Part shown: piece by piece, positions 18,831 to 27,886 of the stretch
Layout: every line of letters begins with the position of its first letter
How positions within the stretch are numbered: position 1 is the first letter of the stretch
DNA from: Shewanella profunda
GTDB lineage: Bacteria > Pseudomonadota > Gammaproteobacteria > Enterobacterales > Shewanellaceae
Direction: 5' to 3'
Length of the DNA stretch: 64,000 nt
Assembly (NCBI RefSeq): GCF_023283765.1
Contig: NZ_JAKILG010000002.1
Location: 62,001 to 126,000 of the forward strand
The notes under the pieces: generated by a model
What the model was told of the DNA's origin: nothing
What the model saw: the letters and a program-made list of their open reading frames with translations, nothing else
Database searches by the model: none
Made by a program: the position numbers and the translations under genes

Positions 18831-20411
18831 TTAATGCTCGCGGGTTTTCGCAAACTCAATATCAGGATATCTTTCCATCGAAAGATTAAGATTAACCATA
18901 GTTGGTGCAATATAAGTCAAGTTATCGCCGCCATCGAGCGCCAAGTTTTGGCTACACTTACGGCGGAACTCTTCTAGCTTACGCTCATCCTTACAATAAA
19001 CCCAGCGGGCAGTCGACACGCTAATGCCTTCATAAATAGCTTCGACGTTATATTCGCTCTTCAAACGCCCCACAACCACTTCAAACTGCAGCACACCAAC
19101 GGCACCGACAATTAAATCATTGGTATCAATTGGGCGGAACACTTGTACAGCTCCTTCTTCAGATAACTGTACTAAGCCTTTAAGCAACTGCTTTTGTTTA
19201 AGCGGATCGCGCAGACGAATACGACGGAACATCTCAGGGGCAAAGTTAGGCACACCAGTGAAACGGAATTTTTCACCTTGGGTAAAAGTATCGCCGATAC
19301 GAATGGTGCCATGGTTATGTAAGCCAATGATATCGCCGGGATATGCCTCTTCAGCACGCTCACGGTCACCCGCCATAAAGGTCAAGGCATCACTGACGTT
19401 AACATCTTTACCAATACGGACATGGTGCATCTTCATGCCCTGCTCATAACGACCAGAACAGACACGCATAAAAGCGACACGGTCACGGTGTTTTGGATCC
19501 ATGTTTGCTTGGATCTTGAACACAAAGCCAGTGAACTTTTCTTCATCAGGCATAATCACTCGGGTATCACTTTCGCGCGGTAATGGCTTAGGTGCCCACT
19601 CAACGATTCCGTCAAGAATATGATCCACACCGAAGTTACCCAATGCAGTACCAAAAAAGACCGGAGTTAACTCACCTTTCAAGAAAGCAGCATGGTCAAA
19701 CTCATTCGATGCGCCGCGCACTAATTCCATCTCATTACGCAAATCGGCCGCATAACTGCCAAGCGCCTTATCCACATCAGGATTATTAATGCCTTCAATC
19801 ACACGACGCTCTTGGATCGTATGACCCATACCACCTTGATACAACACCACTTCATCACGCAGTATGTGGTAAATGCCTTTGAATTCTTTACCCGAACCTA
19901 TAGGCCAAGTGATAGGGGCGCAGGCGATATTCAGCACATTTTCGACTTCATCCATCAGATCGATAGGATCACGGATATCGCGGTCGAGTTTGTTCATAAA
20001 GGTCACGATCGGCGTATCACGTAAACGAGTCACTTCCATCAACTTGATCGTACGGTCTTCAACCCCCTTTGCAGAGTCGATCACCATTAGACATGAGTCA
20101 ACGGCCGTCAGAGTACGATAAGTATCTTCGGAGAAGTCTTCGTGGCCCGGCGTATCAAGTAGGTTAACGAGGGCGCCACCATAGGGAAATTGCATTACAG
20201 ACGTAGTAATCGAAATACCACGGTCTTTCTCCATTTCCATCCAGTCAGATTTTGCGTGCTGACCCGATTTTTTACCTTTAACGGTACCCGCTTTTTGCAA
20301 AGCGTTGCCGAATAGCAGCACTTTTTCGGTAATGGTTGTTTTACCCGCGTCGGGGTGCGATATAATCGCGAAGGTGCGACGTTTATCCACCTCTACTTTA
20401 TTGCCTGACAT
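18831..20411 (-). CDS. prfC: Peptide chain release factor 3
   Basis: A GTPase that removes RF1 and RF2 from the ribosome after peptide release. G1 is [10 protein letters not shown]3 is [14 protein letters not shown] and G4 is NKLDRD, followed by EF-Tu-like domain II and the RF3-specific C-terminal domain ending [11 protein letters not shown]. Length 526 residues (E. coli 529). It starts [17 protein letters not shown], the family norm. It is monocistronic, with a strong terminator after it and a hairpin before it that ends nlpI. In E. coli prfC is also near yjjV and deo. Confidence 0.97.
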   Translation of the reverse strand: MSGNKVEVDKRRTFAIISHPDAGKTTITEKVLLFGNALQKAGTVKGKKSGQHAKSDWMEMEKDRGISITTSVMQFPYGGALVNLLDTPGHEDFSEDTYRTLTAVDSCLMVIDSAKGVEDRTIKLMEVTRLRDTPIVTFMNKLDRDIRDPIDLMDEVENVLNIACAPITWPIGSGKEFKGIYHILRDEVVLYQGGMGHTIQERRVIEGINNPDVDKALGSYAADLRNEMELVRGASNEFDHAAFLKGELTPVFFGTALGNFGVDHILDGIVEWAPKPLPRESDTRVIMPDEEKFTGFVFKIQANMDPKHRDRVAFMRVCSGRYEQGMKMHHVRIGKDVNVSDALTFMAGDRERAEEAYPGDIIGLHNHGTIRIGDTFTQGEKFRFTGVPNFAPEMFRRIRLRDPLKQKQLLKGLVQLSEEGAVQVFRPIDTNDLIVGAVGVLQFEVVVGRLKSEYNVEAIYEGISVSTARWVYCKDERKLEEFRRKCSQNLALDGGDNLTYIAPTMVNLNLSMERYPDIEFAKTREH

Positions 20412-20481
20412 ATTAACCTATGCACTAGTATCGCTAAAAAGGCGCAAATTATAGCGCCTCAGTTCTCACTTGGCTAGGCAA

Positions 20482-20502
20482 AGCCCGAGATGAGCCCGGG
20501 CT
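20482..20502 (-). terminator. Hairpin after nlpI
   Basis: AGCCCG (20482-20487) and CGGGCT (20497-20502) form a GC-rich stem eight bases after the nlpI stop; on the minus strand it ends in CTTTGCC. The short T run suggests a weak terminator. Confidence 0.5.
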
Positions 20503-20509
20503 GAGGAGG

Positions 20510-21412
20510 TTATTTTGTGTCTTCGAGCAAACCTTTAACTTTTGCTAGCTCAATACGTGCGTATCTGTGTTCGACAAAATCATAGATATTGGTCGCAAGT
20601 GTAAGACGAAAGTAATTGGCAGCATCTTGATATTGCTTCTGCTCTATCGCCATTTTTGCAAGATAAAAATAGGCTTCACATAAACGCTCTGCATATTCTT
20701 TTGGATGAGTTAGACCTTCTTTTGCTGCATTAAACACATCATCACGGCGCTTGTGGCCTAAATAATAATCGACAATAACCGTTGACCATGCTCCGTTATC
20801 AAGATTCTTACGATTTTCTAATAATCGACGTTTGGCTTCTTCGTGATTATCTTTGGACTCAATCAAATATAACCACAGAGCACGATAACCATCTTTATTA
20901 TCCCCCGCGTAGAATGCTTGCATATCTTTAGTGGCAAGCTCATTTCGATCGCCATAGTAAAGTGCTATCCCACGGTTTAGATAGGCATAATCGTAATTAG
21001 GTGCAAGTTCCAACACGCCATCGAAAGCTTCATAGGCGCTGTCGTACTCGCCCTCTTGGGTGTAATAAATACCAAGAAAATTATAAGCATCGGCAAGATC
21101 TGGCTGCAGTTTAAGTGCTTGCATAAAATCAATACGCGCCAGTAGTCTTAAACCCACACTGTCATATATTACGCCGCGATCATAATGAAACCTTGCCCTC
21201 TGTTCATTGGTAAGTTCGACGGCAGATAAAATTTCATTTAGCTTAGCAAGTGTAACCTCTACTTTATAGTCGGGCATTACAGGTGCAATCACCAACTTGC
21301 CTTCAAGATCATTATGGTTATCTAAAGGGGACTGAGTGGTCGCACATCCAGCCAACATCAGGCTGGCACCCGCCAGCACAGCAACAACAGCGGTTCTAAT
21401 TTTAAGACTCAT
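20510..21412 (-). CDS. nlpI: Lipoprotein NlpI
   Basis: An outer membrane lipoprotein of 300 residues (E. coli 294) that, in E. coli, is the adaptor for the periplasmic protease Prc and coordinates peptidoglycan enzymes. The lipobox is LAGC with Cys23 after a hydrophobic signal. TPR repeats follow, for example ARFHYDRGVIYDSVGL, ADAYNFLGIYYTQEGEYDSA and DYAYLNRGIALYYGDR. It lies downstream of pnp as in E. coli, but the strong pnp terminator and a 192-bp gap point to its own promoter. Confidence 0.93.
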   Translation of the reverse strand: MSLKIRTAVVAVLAGASLMLAGCATTQSPLDNHNDLEGKLVIAPVMPDYKVEVTLAKLNEILSAVELTNEQRARFHYDRGVIYDSVGLRLLARIDFMQALKLQPDLADAYNFLGIYYTQEGEYDSAYEAFDGVLELAPNYDYAYLNRGIALYYGDRNELATKDMQAFYAGDNKDGYRALWLYLIESKDNHEEAKRRLLENRKNLDNGAWSTVIVDYYLGHKRRDDVFNAAKEGLTHPKEYAERLCEAYFYLAKMAIEQKQYQDAANYFRLTLATNIYDFVEHRYARIELAKVKGLLEDTK

Positions 21413-21532
21413 CCATTTCTACCTTTTTAGATTCCCAACACATGCAGAAGAGTATTCATGATAGCAATCCCACCCTAGGACTGCTATTAACGAATAGCAT
21501 TAATAACAATTATATTAAATTCGAACAAATAA

Positions 21533-21556
21533 AAAGGAGATCAATTGATCTCCTTT
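21533..21556 (-). terminator. Terminator after pnp
   Basis: AAAGGAGATC-AATT-GATCTCCTTT is a perfect hairpin followed on the minus strand by TTATTTG after five T residues. It lies 48 bases after the pnp stop. Confidence 0.9.
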
Positions 21557-21604
21557 CAATGCAATAACTTAAAAGCACATGGGAATATTGAGTTTATGGC
21601 TCAG

Positions 21605-23704
21605 TTATTCTGCTGTAACTTCTTTAGTTTGTGCTTCTTTAATTGACAGACGTACGCGACCTTGACGATCCACTTCCATTACCTTAACAGCAACTTCTTG
21701 GTTAAGTTCAAGGTGATCAGACACGTTAGCCACACGCTCATCACTGATTTGTGAAATGTGTACTAAACCATCTTTGCCCGGCAGAATGTTAACGAATGCA
21801 CCGAAATCAACGATACGGATAACTTTACCGCTATAGATACGGCCCACTTCGACTTCTGAAGTGATTTCTTCGATACGACGGATTGCTTCTTTCGTTGCTT
21901 CGCCGTTTGAAGATGCAATTCTTACAGTACCGTCATCTTCCAGCTCAATCGTGGTGCCAGTTTCTTCGGTTAGAGCACGGATAACTGCGCCGCCTTTACC
22001 GATAACGTCACGGATTTTTTCTGGATTGATTTTGATTGTAGTGATGCGTGGAGCATGATCAGAAATATCATCACGGTGCGAACCAATCGCTTGATCCATC
22101 ACATTTAGAATATGCACACGTGCGCCATAGGCCTGTTGCAGTGCGATTTCCATGATTTCTTTCGTGATACCTTCGATCTTGATATCCATTTGCAGTGCAG
22201 TAATACCACCACGGGTACCCGCTACTTTAAAGTCCATATCACCTAAATGATCTTCATCACCTAAGATGTCAGAAAGCACGACAAAATCATCACCTTCTTT
22301 CACTAGACCCATAGCGATACCCGCTACAGAAGTCTTGATTGGTACACCTGCATCCATCAACGCTAGCGAAGTACCACACACTGACGCCATAGAGCTTGAA
22401 CCATTAGATTCAGTGATTTCAGATACAACACGCACACTGTACGGGAAGTCTTCTGCCGATGGCATAACCGCGTTAATACCGCGCCATGCGAGCTTTCCAT
22501 GACCGATTTCGCGGCGCTTAGGTGAACCAACCATACCTGTTTCACCAACAGAGTAAGGAGGAAAGTTATAGTGCAGCATAAAACGATTCGTGCGCTCACC
22601 CATGATGCTGTCGATCTTCTGTGCATCACGTTCAGTACCTAAAGTACAAGTTACTAACGCTTGAGTTTCGCCGCGAGTAAATAACGCACTACCATGAGTA
22701 CGTGGTAATACGCCCGCTAATACACTTAAAGCGCGGATCATGTCAGGTTCACGACCATCGATACGTGGCTCGCCACGGATAATACGACCACGAACAACTT
22801 TCTTCTCTAAGCTGCCCAGTAAGTTGTCTACTTCACGTAAATCAACATTTGGGTTGCTCGCAAGTAAGGCTTCTTTAGTTGCTGCTTTAACAACAGAAAC
22901 TTGAGCATAGCGATCTTGCTTAACTTGGATTTTATACGCGTCACCTAAACCCGCTTCAGCAAGCTCTTTAATTTGAGCAACAAGCGTTTCATCTTGAACT
23001 GGTGCAGTCCAATCCCACATTGGTTTACCAGCTTCTGCTTTAAACTCAGCAATCGCGTTGATAACCACTTGTTGTTGATCGTGACCATAAACAACAGAAC
23101 CTAACATCACTTCTTCTGGTAATGCTTGGGCTTCTGATTCCACCATTAATACTGCTGCAGCAGTACCAGCAACCACTAAGTTCAATTGACTTGTCGCAAG
23201 TTGAGCCACACTTGGGTTCAACACGTATTCGCCATTAATGTAACCTACACGAGCAGCGCCTAAAGGACCGCTGAATGGGATACCAGAAATAGCCAGAGCA
23301 GCAGAAGTACCAATCATAGAAATGATATCTGGCTCAATTTGTGGGTCGACAGATACAACTGTGATGATAACTTGGACTTCGTTTTTAAAACCATTAGGAA
23401 AAAGAGGACGAATTGGACGGTCAATCAGACGAGCAATTAATGTCTCATCTTCCGAAGGACGACCTTCGCGCTTAAAGAAACCACCAGGAATTTTACCCGC
23501 TGCATAGGTTTTTTCTTGGTAGTTAACAGTCAGAGGGAAAAAATCACGCCCAGCGTCGGCTTCTTTTTTACCAACAACAGTGACTAAGACTGTCGTGTCA
23601 CCCATACTTGCTAACACGGCGGCATCGGCTTGACGCGCTATAACACCTGTTTCCAGGGTGACTGTATGCTGACCATATTCAAAACTCTTTACAATTGGAT
23701 TCAC
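21605..23704 (-). CDS. pnp: Polynucleotide phosphorylase
   Basis: A trimeric 3'-5' exoribonuclease using phosphate, a core part of the RNA degradosome. Two RNase PH domains (the first from about residue 12, the second carrying FTRGETQAL and [20 protein letters not shown]), a KH domain ([20 protein letters not shown]) and an S1 domain ([20 protein letters not shown]) are in the usual order. I choose GTG at 23704: AAGGA lies nine bases before it and the start [14 protein letters not shown] matches the E. coli start, giving 699 residues. The ATG at 23713 abuts the ribosome site. E. coli pnp autoregulates through a leader hairpin cut by RNase III; no such hairpin is obvious here. Confidence 0.97.
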   Translation of the reverse strand: MNPIVKSFEYGQHTVTLETGVIARQADAAVLASMGDTTVLVTVVGKKEADAGRDFFPLTVNYQEKTYAAGKIPGGFFKREGRPSEDETLIARLIDRPIRPLFPNGFKNEVQVIITVVSVDPQIEPDIISMIGTSAALAISGIPFSGPLGAARVGYINGEYVLNPSVAQLATSQLNLVVAGTAAAVLMVESEAQALPEEVMLGSVVYGHDQQQVVINAIAEFKAEAGKPMWDWTAPVQDETLVAQIKELAEAGLGDAYKIQVKQDRYAQVSVVKAATKEALLASNPNVDLREVDNLLGSLEKKVVRGRIIRGEPRIDGREPDMIRALSVLAGVLPRTHGSALFTRGETQALVTCTLGTERDAQKIDSIMGERTNRFMLHYNFPPYSVGETGMVGSPKRREIGHGKLAWRGINAVMPSAEDFPYSVRVVSEITESNGSSSMASVCGTSLALMDAGVPIKTSVAGIAMGLVKEGDDFVVLSDILGDEDHLGDMDFKVAGTRGGITALQMDIKIEGITKEIMEIALQQAYGARVHILNVMDQAIGSHRDDISDHAPRITTIKINPEKIRDVIGKGGAVIRALTEETGTTIELEDDGTVRIASSNGEATKEAIRRIEEITSEVEVGRIYSGKVIRIVDFGAFVNILPGKDGLVHISQISDERVANVSDHLELNQEVAVKVMEVDRQGRVRLSIKEAQTKEVTAE

Positions 23705-23746
23705 GTGACCCATTCCTTATATTAATGACCTTTAATTACGCGCGTA

Positions 23747-23775
23747 AGTATACTGCAATTGGGGGTAATAGATAA
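23747..23775 (-). promoter_or_regulatory. Possible pnp promoter
   Basis: TATACT (-10, 23752-23747) lies 17 bases from a weak TTATCT (-35). Transcription would start inside the palindrome TTACGCGCGTAA (23736-23747). Confidence 0.3.
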
Positions 23776-23900
23776 AGAGCAGATAATGATGACAAAGACC
23801 TATCTTTTCACTAAAGTGGATAAATTAATAAAGAGTTGTGCTTCAAACTGATATGGAAGATCCACCCTATGGCGAAAAGCAACTATAAAGGACAAGCTTT

Positions 23901-25949
23901 ATGACGGGTCGCTTTAAATCCCTTACATGGAAGCAAACTAACCTCGTTGTTTTTACTGCGTTATTTTTTGCCATTGCTATTTTTATTGTTGAAATAGCAC
24001 TTGTCGTTATATCCACAAAACAGCAGCTCACTACCACTCAGCAAGAATTACTTAATTCAGTAGAGCAACCCGCAGCCAATGCTGTCTGGGCGCTAGATGA
24101 CAACTTAGCGAGGCAGACCCTAGAAGGTGCAATTAAAGTTGAACACGTTGGCTCTGCCGTTATCGAACTTGATGACGGTTCTATGTTCGTCTCTGTCAGT
24201 AATAATAAAAGTAATAGTTCACAAACCTTTGTGACTCTCAGTAATAACCTTTTCGATGAACTAAAAGAAATCTCTCGTCCTTTATATCGCCCCTTCTATT
24301 TTGAAGGCACACAAAAACAACAATTAATCGGCACGCTTACTATTTTCTATGATACTCAAGAACTGACAGACACCCTATTTTCACAACTAAAACTCGGTTT
24401 CTTCGCCACTTTGGCTCGAGCTCTCTTGCTTACCCTTGTTTTATCGGTTGTATTCCACCGTTTCCTAACCCAACCCATAGCAAGGATCAGTGAGGCGATT
24501 GATAAAATTGATCCCGACTCACCGGATGAAAATCTGCTTCCCGTGTCCAATGCACACAAGGATGATGAACTCGGTTTAGTCACCTCAAAATTCAACCAAA
24601 TTCTCATCCAATTCAGTCAAACACAGTCGAAACTGCGTAAAATGGCGACGAGGGATCCACTCACTGGGTTACCAAACCGCACACTATTACTCGAAACCAT
24701 AGCGGTCACCATTCAACGCTCCCGCGTACACAAGCGTAGCTTTGCACTCATGTTTATCGATTTAGATCGTTTTAAGAATATTAATGATTCCCTTGGTCAC
24801 GCACTCGGCGATCAATTTTTAGCACGTATTGCCCGAATCCTTGAACGTGTTGTCGGTGATAAGGGGACAGTGTCACGCTTAGGTGGCGATGAATTTGTGA
24901 TTTTAGCCGATACTGTGCATTCGCCCGATCAAGCGGCGGACTTTGTCGATAAACTACTTGTACAGCTCAATGTTCCCATTCAGTTAAATGAACATGCGAT
25001 TCACCCTGCGGCATCGATTGGTATTTCAATTTACCCCGAAGATGGTAATAGCGCCGAAGATCTTATCCGTCATGCCGATATCGCCATGTATAGCGCGAAG
25101 GCCGCAGGTTCAAATCAATGGGCCTTCTTTAAACAGCAAATGACCGAGCGTGCAGCGGTAAGATTGCGCACCGAAGCATCGTTGCATGATGCCTTAAAAA
25201 ATAACGAATTCTTGCTTTATTTCCAACCTAAACTTGACCTACAAACGGGTAAAGTGACTGGCTGTGAAGCCTTAATTCGTTGGCAAAAAGATGGGCGTTT
25301 GATTAGTCCAATGTCATTTATCCCTGTCGCCGAAGAAACAGGGATCATCATTCCTATCGGGCGCTGGGTGATTGAGCAAAGCTGTAAAGTTTTAAGAGAA
25401 TGGCAAAAAAAGTATCACTTCGCGATCCCTATCGCTATTAATGTTGCATCGCAACAATTTGCCGATGCAAGTTTAGTGTCTGATATCAAACAAATGGCTT
25501 TACGCTACCAAATTCAGCCAGAACTGTTAGAAATTGAAATCACTGAAACCTCATTAATGAACGATATTGAGCTAGCAATCAATAAGCTTGAGCAGCTCAA
25601 GTCGGCAGGTTTTGGTATTGCTGTTGACGATTTTGGCACAGGCTATTCTTCACTTTCCTATCTACGTCATCTCCCCATCACCACTATGAAAATCGACCGT
25701 TGTTTTGTATCCGATTTACCGGAAGACAGCGCAATTGCATCGACAATTTTGATGTTAGGCAAGCAACTTAATTTGACCATTGTGGCCGAAGGGATTGAAA
25801 ATGAATTACAACTTGACTGGCTTAAGGAAAACCAATGTCAGATAGGCCAAGGGTTTTATTTTAGTCAGCCATTACCGCAAGCAGAATTTGAAACCTTATA
25901 TATCGCAAGCCAAACTGCAACGATCACAAGTATAGACAGCAGAGCATAG
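23901..25949 (+). CDS. Membrane-bound GGDEF-EAL c-di-GMP enzyme
   Basis: A 682-residue protein. A transmembrane helix at about residues 18-38 and a second near 165-185 enclose an extracytoplasmic sensor with the common NAVWALDD motif; a HAMP-like linker follows. The diguanylate cyclase domain has an intact GGDEF (328-332). The phosphodiesterase domain has EALIRW (from 456) and DDFGTGYSSL, so both active sites look complete. No RxxD inhibitory site precedes GGDEF at the usual spacing. Net activity cannot be predicted from sequence. The gene sits on the plus strand between pnp and rpsO, which are normally adjacent. AAAGGA precedes the ATG. Confidence 0.93.
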   Translation: MTGRFKSLTWKQTNLVVFTALFFAIAIFIVEIALVVISTKQQLTTTQQELLNSVEQPAANAVWALDDNLARQTLEGAIKVEHVGSAVIELDDGSMFVSVSNNKSNSSQTFVTLSNNLFDELKEISRPLYRPFYFEGTQKQQLIGTLTIFYDTQELTDTLFSQLKLGFFATLARALLLTLVLSVVFHRFLTQPIARISEAIDKIDPDSPDENLLPVSNAHKDDELGLVTSKFNQILIQFSQTQSKLRKMATRDPLTGLPNRTLLLETIAVTIQRSRVHKRSFALMFIDLDRFKNINDSLGHALGDQFLARIARILERVVGDKGTVSRLGGDEFVILADTVHSPDQAADFVDKLLVQLNVPIQLNEHAIHPAASIGISIYPEDGNSAEDLIRHADIAMYSAKAAGSNQWAFFKQQMTERAAVRLRTEASLHDALKNNEFLLYFQPKLDLQTGKVTGCEALIRWQKDGRLISPMSFIPVAEETGIIIPIGRWVIEQSCKVLREWQKKYHFAIPIAINVASQQFADASLVSDIKQMALRYQIQPELLEIEITETSLMNDIELAINKLEQLKSAGFGIAVDDFGTGYSSLSYLRHLPITTMKIDRCFVSDLPEDSAIASTILMLGKQLNLTIVAEGIENELQLDWLKENQCQIGQGFYFSQPLPQAEFETLYIASQTATITSIDSRA

Positions 25950-25980
25950 CCAAAACAGCATTACTTAATCTGCGCGCAAT

Positions 25981-26007
25981 AAAAAAGGAGGCTAAGCCTC
26001 CTTTTTT
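25981..26007. terminator. Bidirectional terminator between the GGDEF-EAL gene and rpsO
   Basis: AAAAAAGGAGGCT (25981-25993) and AGCCTCCTTTTTT (25995-26007) form an almost loop-less perfect hairpin with A and T runs on opposite flanks, between convergent genes. Confidence 0.92.
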
Positions 26008-26025
26008 ACGTTAGTCGACGTGAGA

Positions 26026-26295
26026 TTAACGACGTAGACCTAACTTTTGGATCAGTGCAGTGTAACGCTCAGCATCTGTACGCTTCAGGTAAGCAGTTAA
26101 CTTACGACGCGCGCTAACCATGCGTAACAGACCACGACGTGAGTGGTGATCGTGGATGTGCTCTTTGAAGTGATCTTGCAAATGGTTGATTTGCGCAGTT
26201 AACAAAGCAACTTGAACTTCAGTTGAACCAGTGTCATTTTCGCCGCGGCCAAATTCAGCCAGGATTTTTGCTTTCGCTTCAGTACTTAGTGACAT
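26026..26295 (-). CDS. rpsO: 30S ribosomal protein S15
   Basis: An 89-residue primary binding protein of 16S rRNA. The conserved [17 protein letters not shown] and [20 protein letters not shown] segments are present. The ATG at 26295 ([10 protein letters not shown]) with GGAGAG upstream is the correct start; an in-frame extension by four residues has no ribosome site. E. coli S15 represses its own translation through a leader pseudoknot; the leader here is about 60 bases, and I did not resolve such a structure. Confidence 0.98.
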   Translation of the reverse strand: MSLSTEAKAKILAEFGRGENDTGSTEVQVALLTAQINHLQDHFKEHIHDHHSRRGLLRMVSARRKLTAYLKRTDAERYTALIQKLGLRR

Positions 26296-26358
26296 GTGTC
26301 TCTCCAAATATATAGTATGAATCCCTAGCCGATCACTAACTCAGCCAGAGGGCGCGCT

Positions 26359-26387
26359 ATTCTACCCATAATCCAACCCTAGCGCAA
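26359..26387 (-). promoter_or_regulatory. rpsO promoter
   Basis: TTGCGC (26387-26382), 17 bases, then TAGAAT (26364-26359), followed by the GC-rich discriminator AGCGCGCC typical of growth-rate-controlled promoters. It lies between truB and rpsO, giving a leader of about 60 bases. Confidence 0.5.
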
Positions 26388-26423
26388 TAAAAAGGCTGGC
26401 ATATTTCAAACAGGTGGAGTGGA

Positions 26424-27380
26424 TTAATCTGTGCTTATCGGCTCGTCATGGATCACTATGAGTCGCTTCGGCGCCAAGAGGCCATCATCATTCATCGCAC
26501 CAATGCCAACAAATCTGTGTGCATCCCCTAGGGTAATACGCACTAATGTATCGGCTTTTAGACCTACCACATGCACAGCTTGGCCCTGCATCAAATAGGC
26601 TGCGCTCGCTTCAGGCACATTTACCTCAGGGAAGTCGGCCACAGCCGTATCCATGGGTAATAAAAGAGGATCGAGTAATACGCTCGGATCTATCTGTTGC
26701 TCATGTGCTTGAGTCACGAGTGCTTCAAGCTGATCTAAGGTCACCATTTTGGCATAGGGATACTGAGCTACTTGGGTGCGTCGCAGCATGATCACATGGG
26801 CGCCACAACCTAACATTTCACCAAGATCATCAATGATAGTGCGAATATAAGTGCCCTTAGAACAATGAATATCTAAGGTTAACTCATTGCCTTCAAGACC
26901 GATAAAATTAAGTTCAAATACCCTGATAGGACGCGACTCACGCGGTACTTCTATGCCCTCACGCGCATATTTATATAACGGCTGTCCCTGATATTTCAGC
27001 GCGGAATACATAGAAGGCACTTGCTGCGTGTCACCACGAAAGTGCTCAAGAGCACTCAGCAGTTGTGCCTCAGTAAACGCGACAAGACGAGTCTGAACCA
27101 CTTCACCATCGGAATCACTGGTATCGGTGCGCTCACCCAGTTTTGCTGTTACTAAGTAACGTTTATCAGCATCTAATAAATGCTGGGAAAACTTAGTCGC
27201 TTCACCTAGGCACACAGGCAACATACCGGTTGCTAAAGGATCGAGCGCACCAGTATGCCCTGCTTTGTTCGCATTAAAAAAGCGCTTTACCCTTTGCAAT
27301 GCAAAGTTAGAACTCATGCCAGTGGATTTATCCAGTAACACTATCCCATCGATAAAACGGCCTTTTGGACGACGAGCCAT
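26424..27380 (-). CDS. truB: tRNA pseudouridine-55 synthase TruB
   Basis: Makes pseudouridine 55 in the T loop of all tRNAs. The catalytic Asp lies in [12 protein letters not shown], and the [20 protein letters not shown] and [14 protein letters not shown] motifs are present, followed by a C-terminal PUA-like domain. Length 318 residues (E. coli 314). The ATG overlaps the rbfA stop by one base (TAATG), showing translational coupling. It is the last gene of the rimP-nusA-infB-rbfA-truB operon. Confidence 0.97.
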   Translation of the reverse strand: MARRPKGRFIDGIVLLDKSTGMSSNFALQRVKRFFNANKAGHTGALDPLATGMLPVCLGEATKFSQHLLDADKRYLVTAKLGERTDTSDSDGEVVQTRLVAFTEAQLLSALEHFRGDTQQVPSMYSALKYQGQPLYKYAREGIEVPRESRPIRVFELNFIGLEGNELTLDIHCSKGTYIRTIIDDLGEMLGCGAHVIMLRRTQVAQYPYAKMVTLDQLEALVTQAHEQQIDPSVLLDPLLLPMDTAVADFPEVNVPEASAAYLMQGQAVHVVGLKADTLVRITLGDAHRFVGIGAMNDDGLLAPKRLIVIHDEPISTD

Positions 27381-27823
27381 TAATCTTTACCTTTTGTATC
27401 ATCTGTATCGTCGGTAGCATCCTCATTAAGGACTTCATCTGCGCTACCAAACTGCTGCTGCTTAGCTTTGTCTTGGTTGATGACTTGGCTAACGAGATTA
27501 GACATACGCATCCCCTCAACCAATGAGCTGTCATAAACAAAACGTAGCTCAGGCATAACACGCAATTTCATACGCCCAGCCACTAAGGTACGGATGTAAG
27601 GCGCTGCGCTGATGAGAGCGTTCAGCTTTTCCTGCACAACTTCTTTATCTTCTTCGAAGAAGGTCACAAAGACTTTGGCGTAGCTGAGATCGCGGGAGAC
27701 ATCTACGTCATTTACGGTTACAAAGCCAATACGAGGATCTTTCATATCGCGTTGCAGCACCTGAGCAAGTTCTTGCTGAAGTTGCTGTGCTATACGACGT
27801 GTACGACTGAATTCTTTTGCCAT
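27380..27823 (-). CDS. rbfA: 30S ribosome-binding factor A
   Basis: A cold-shock-associated factor needed to mature the 5' end of 16S rRNA and the 30S subunit. A single KH-like domain is recognised by [20 protein letters not shown], the [15 protein letters not shown] segment and [14 protein letters not shown]. Length 147 residues (E. coli 133), with an acidic tail rich in Asp and Thr. It lies 63 bp downstream of infB; a hairpin occupies that gap. Confidence 0.96.
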   Translation of the reverse strand: MAKEFSRTRRIAQQLQQELAQVLQRDMKDPRIGFVTVNDVDVSRDLSYAKVFVTFFEEDKEVVQEKLNALISAAPYIRTLVAGRMKLRVMPELRFVYDSSLVEGMRMSNLVSQVINQDKAKQQQFGSADEVLNEDATDDTDDTKGKD

Positions 27824-27856
27824 AATATTTGTACCATAGCTAATATCATTAAATCG

Positions 27857-27880
27857 AAAGGGCGGCTAATGCCGCCCTTT
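27857..27880. terminator. Hairpin in the infB-rbfA gap
   Basis: AAAGGGCGGC-TAAT-GCCGCCCTTT, a perfect 10-bp stem six bases after the infB stop. On the transcribed minus strand the following T run is broken (TTTCGATTTAA), so termination should be partial and could lower rbfA-truB expression relative to infB. Confidence 0.55.
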
Positions 27881-27886
27881 TTATCG

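Noticed and set aside
24840..24900. RxxD allosteric inhibition site of the GGDEF domain
   Set aside because: No RxxD lies at the required five-residue spacing before GGDEF; the nearby Arg and Asp are out of register.
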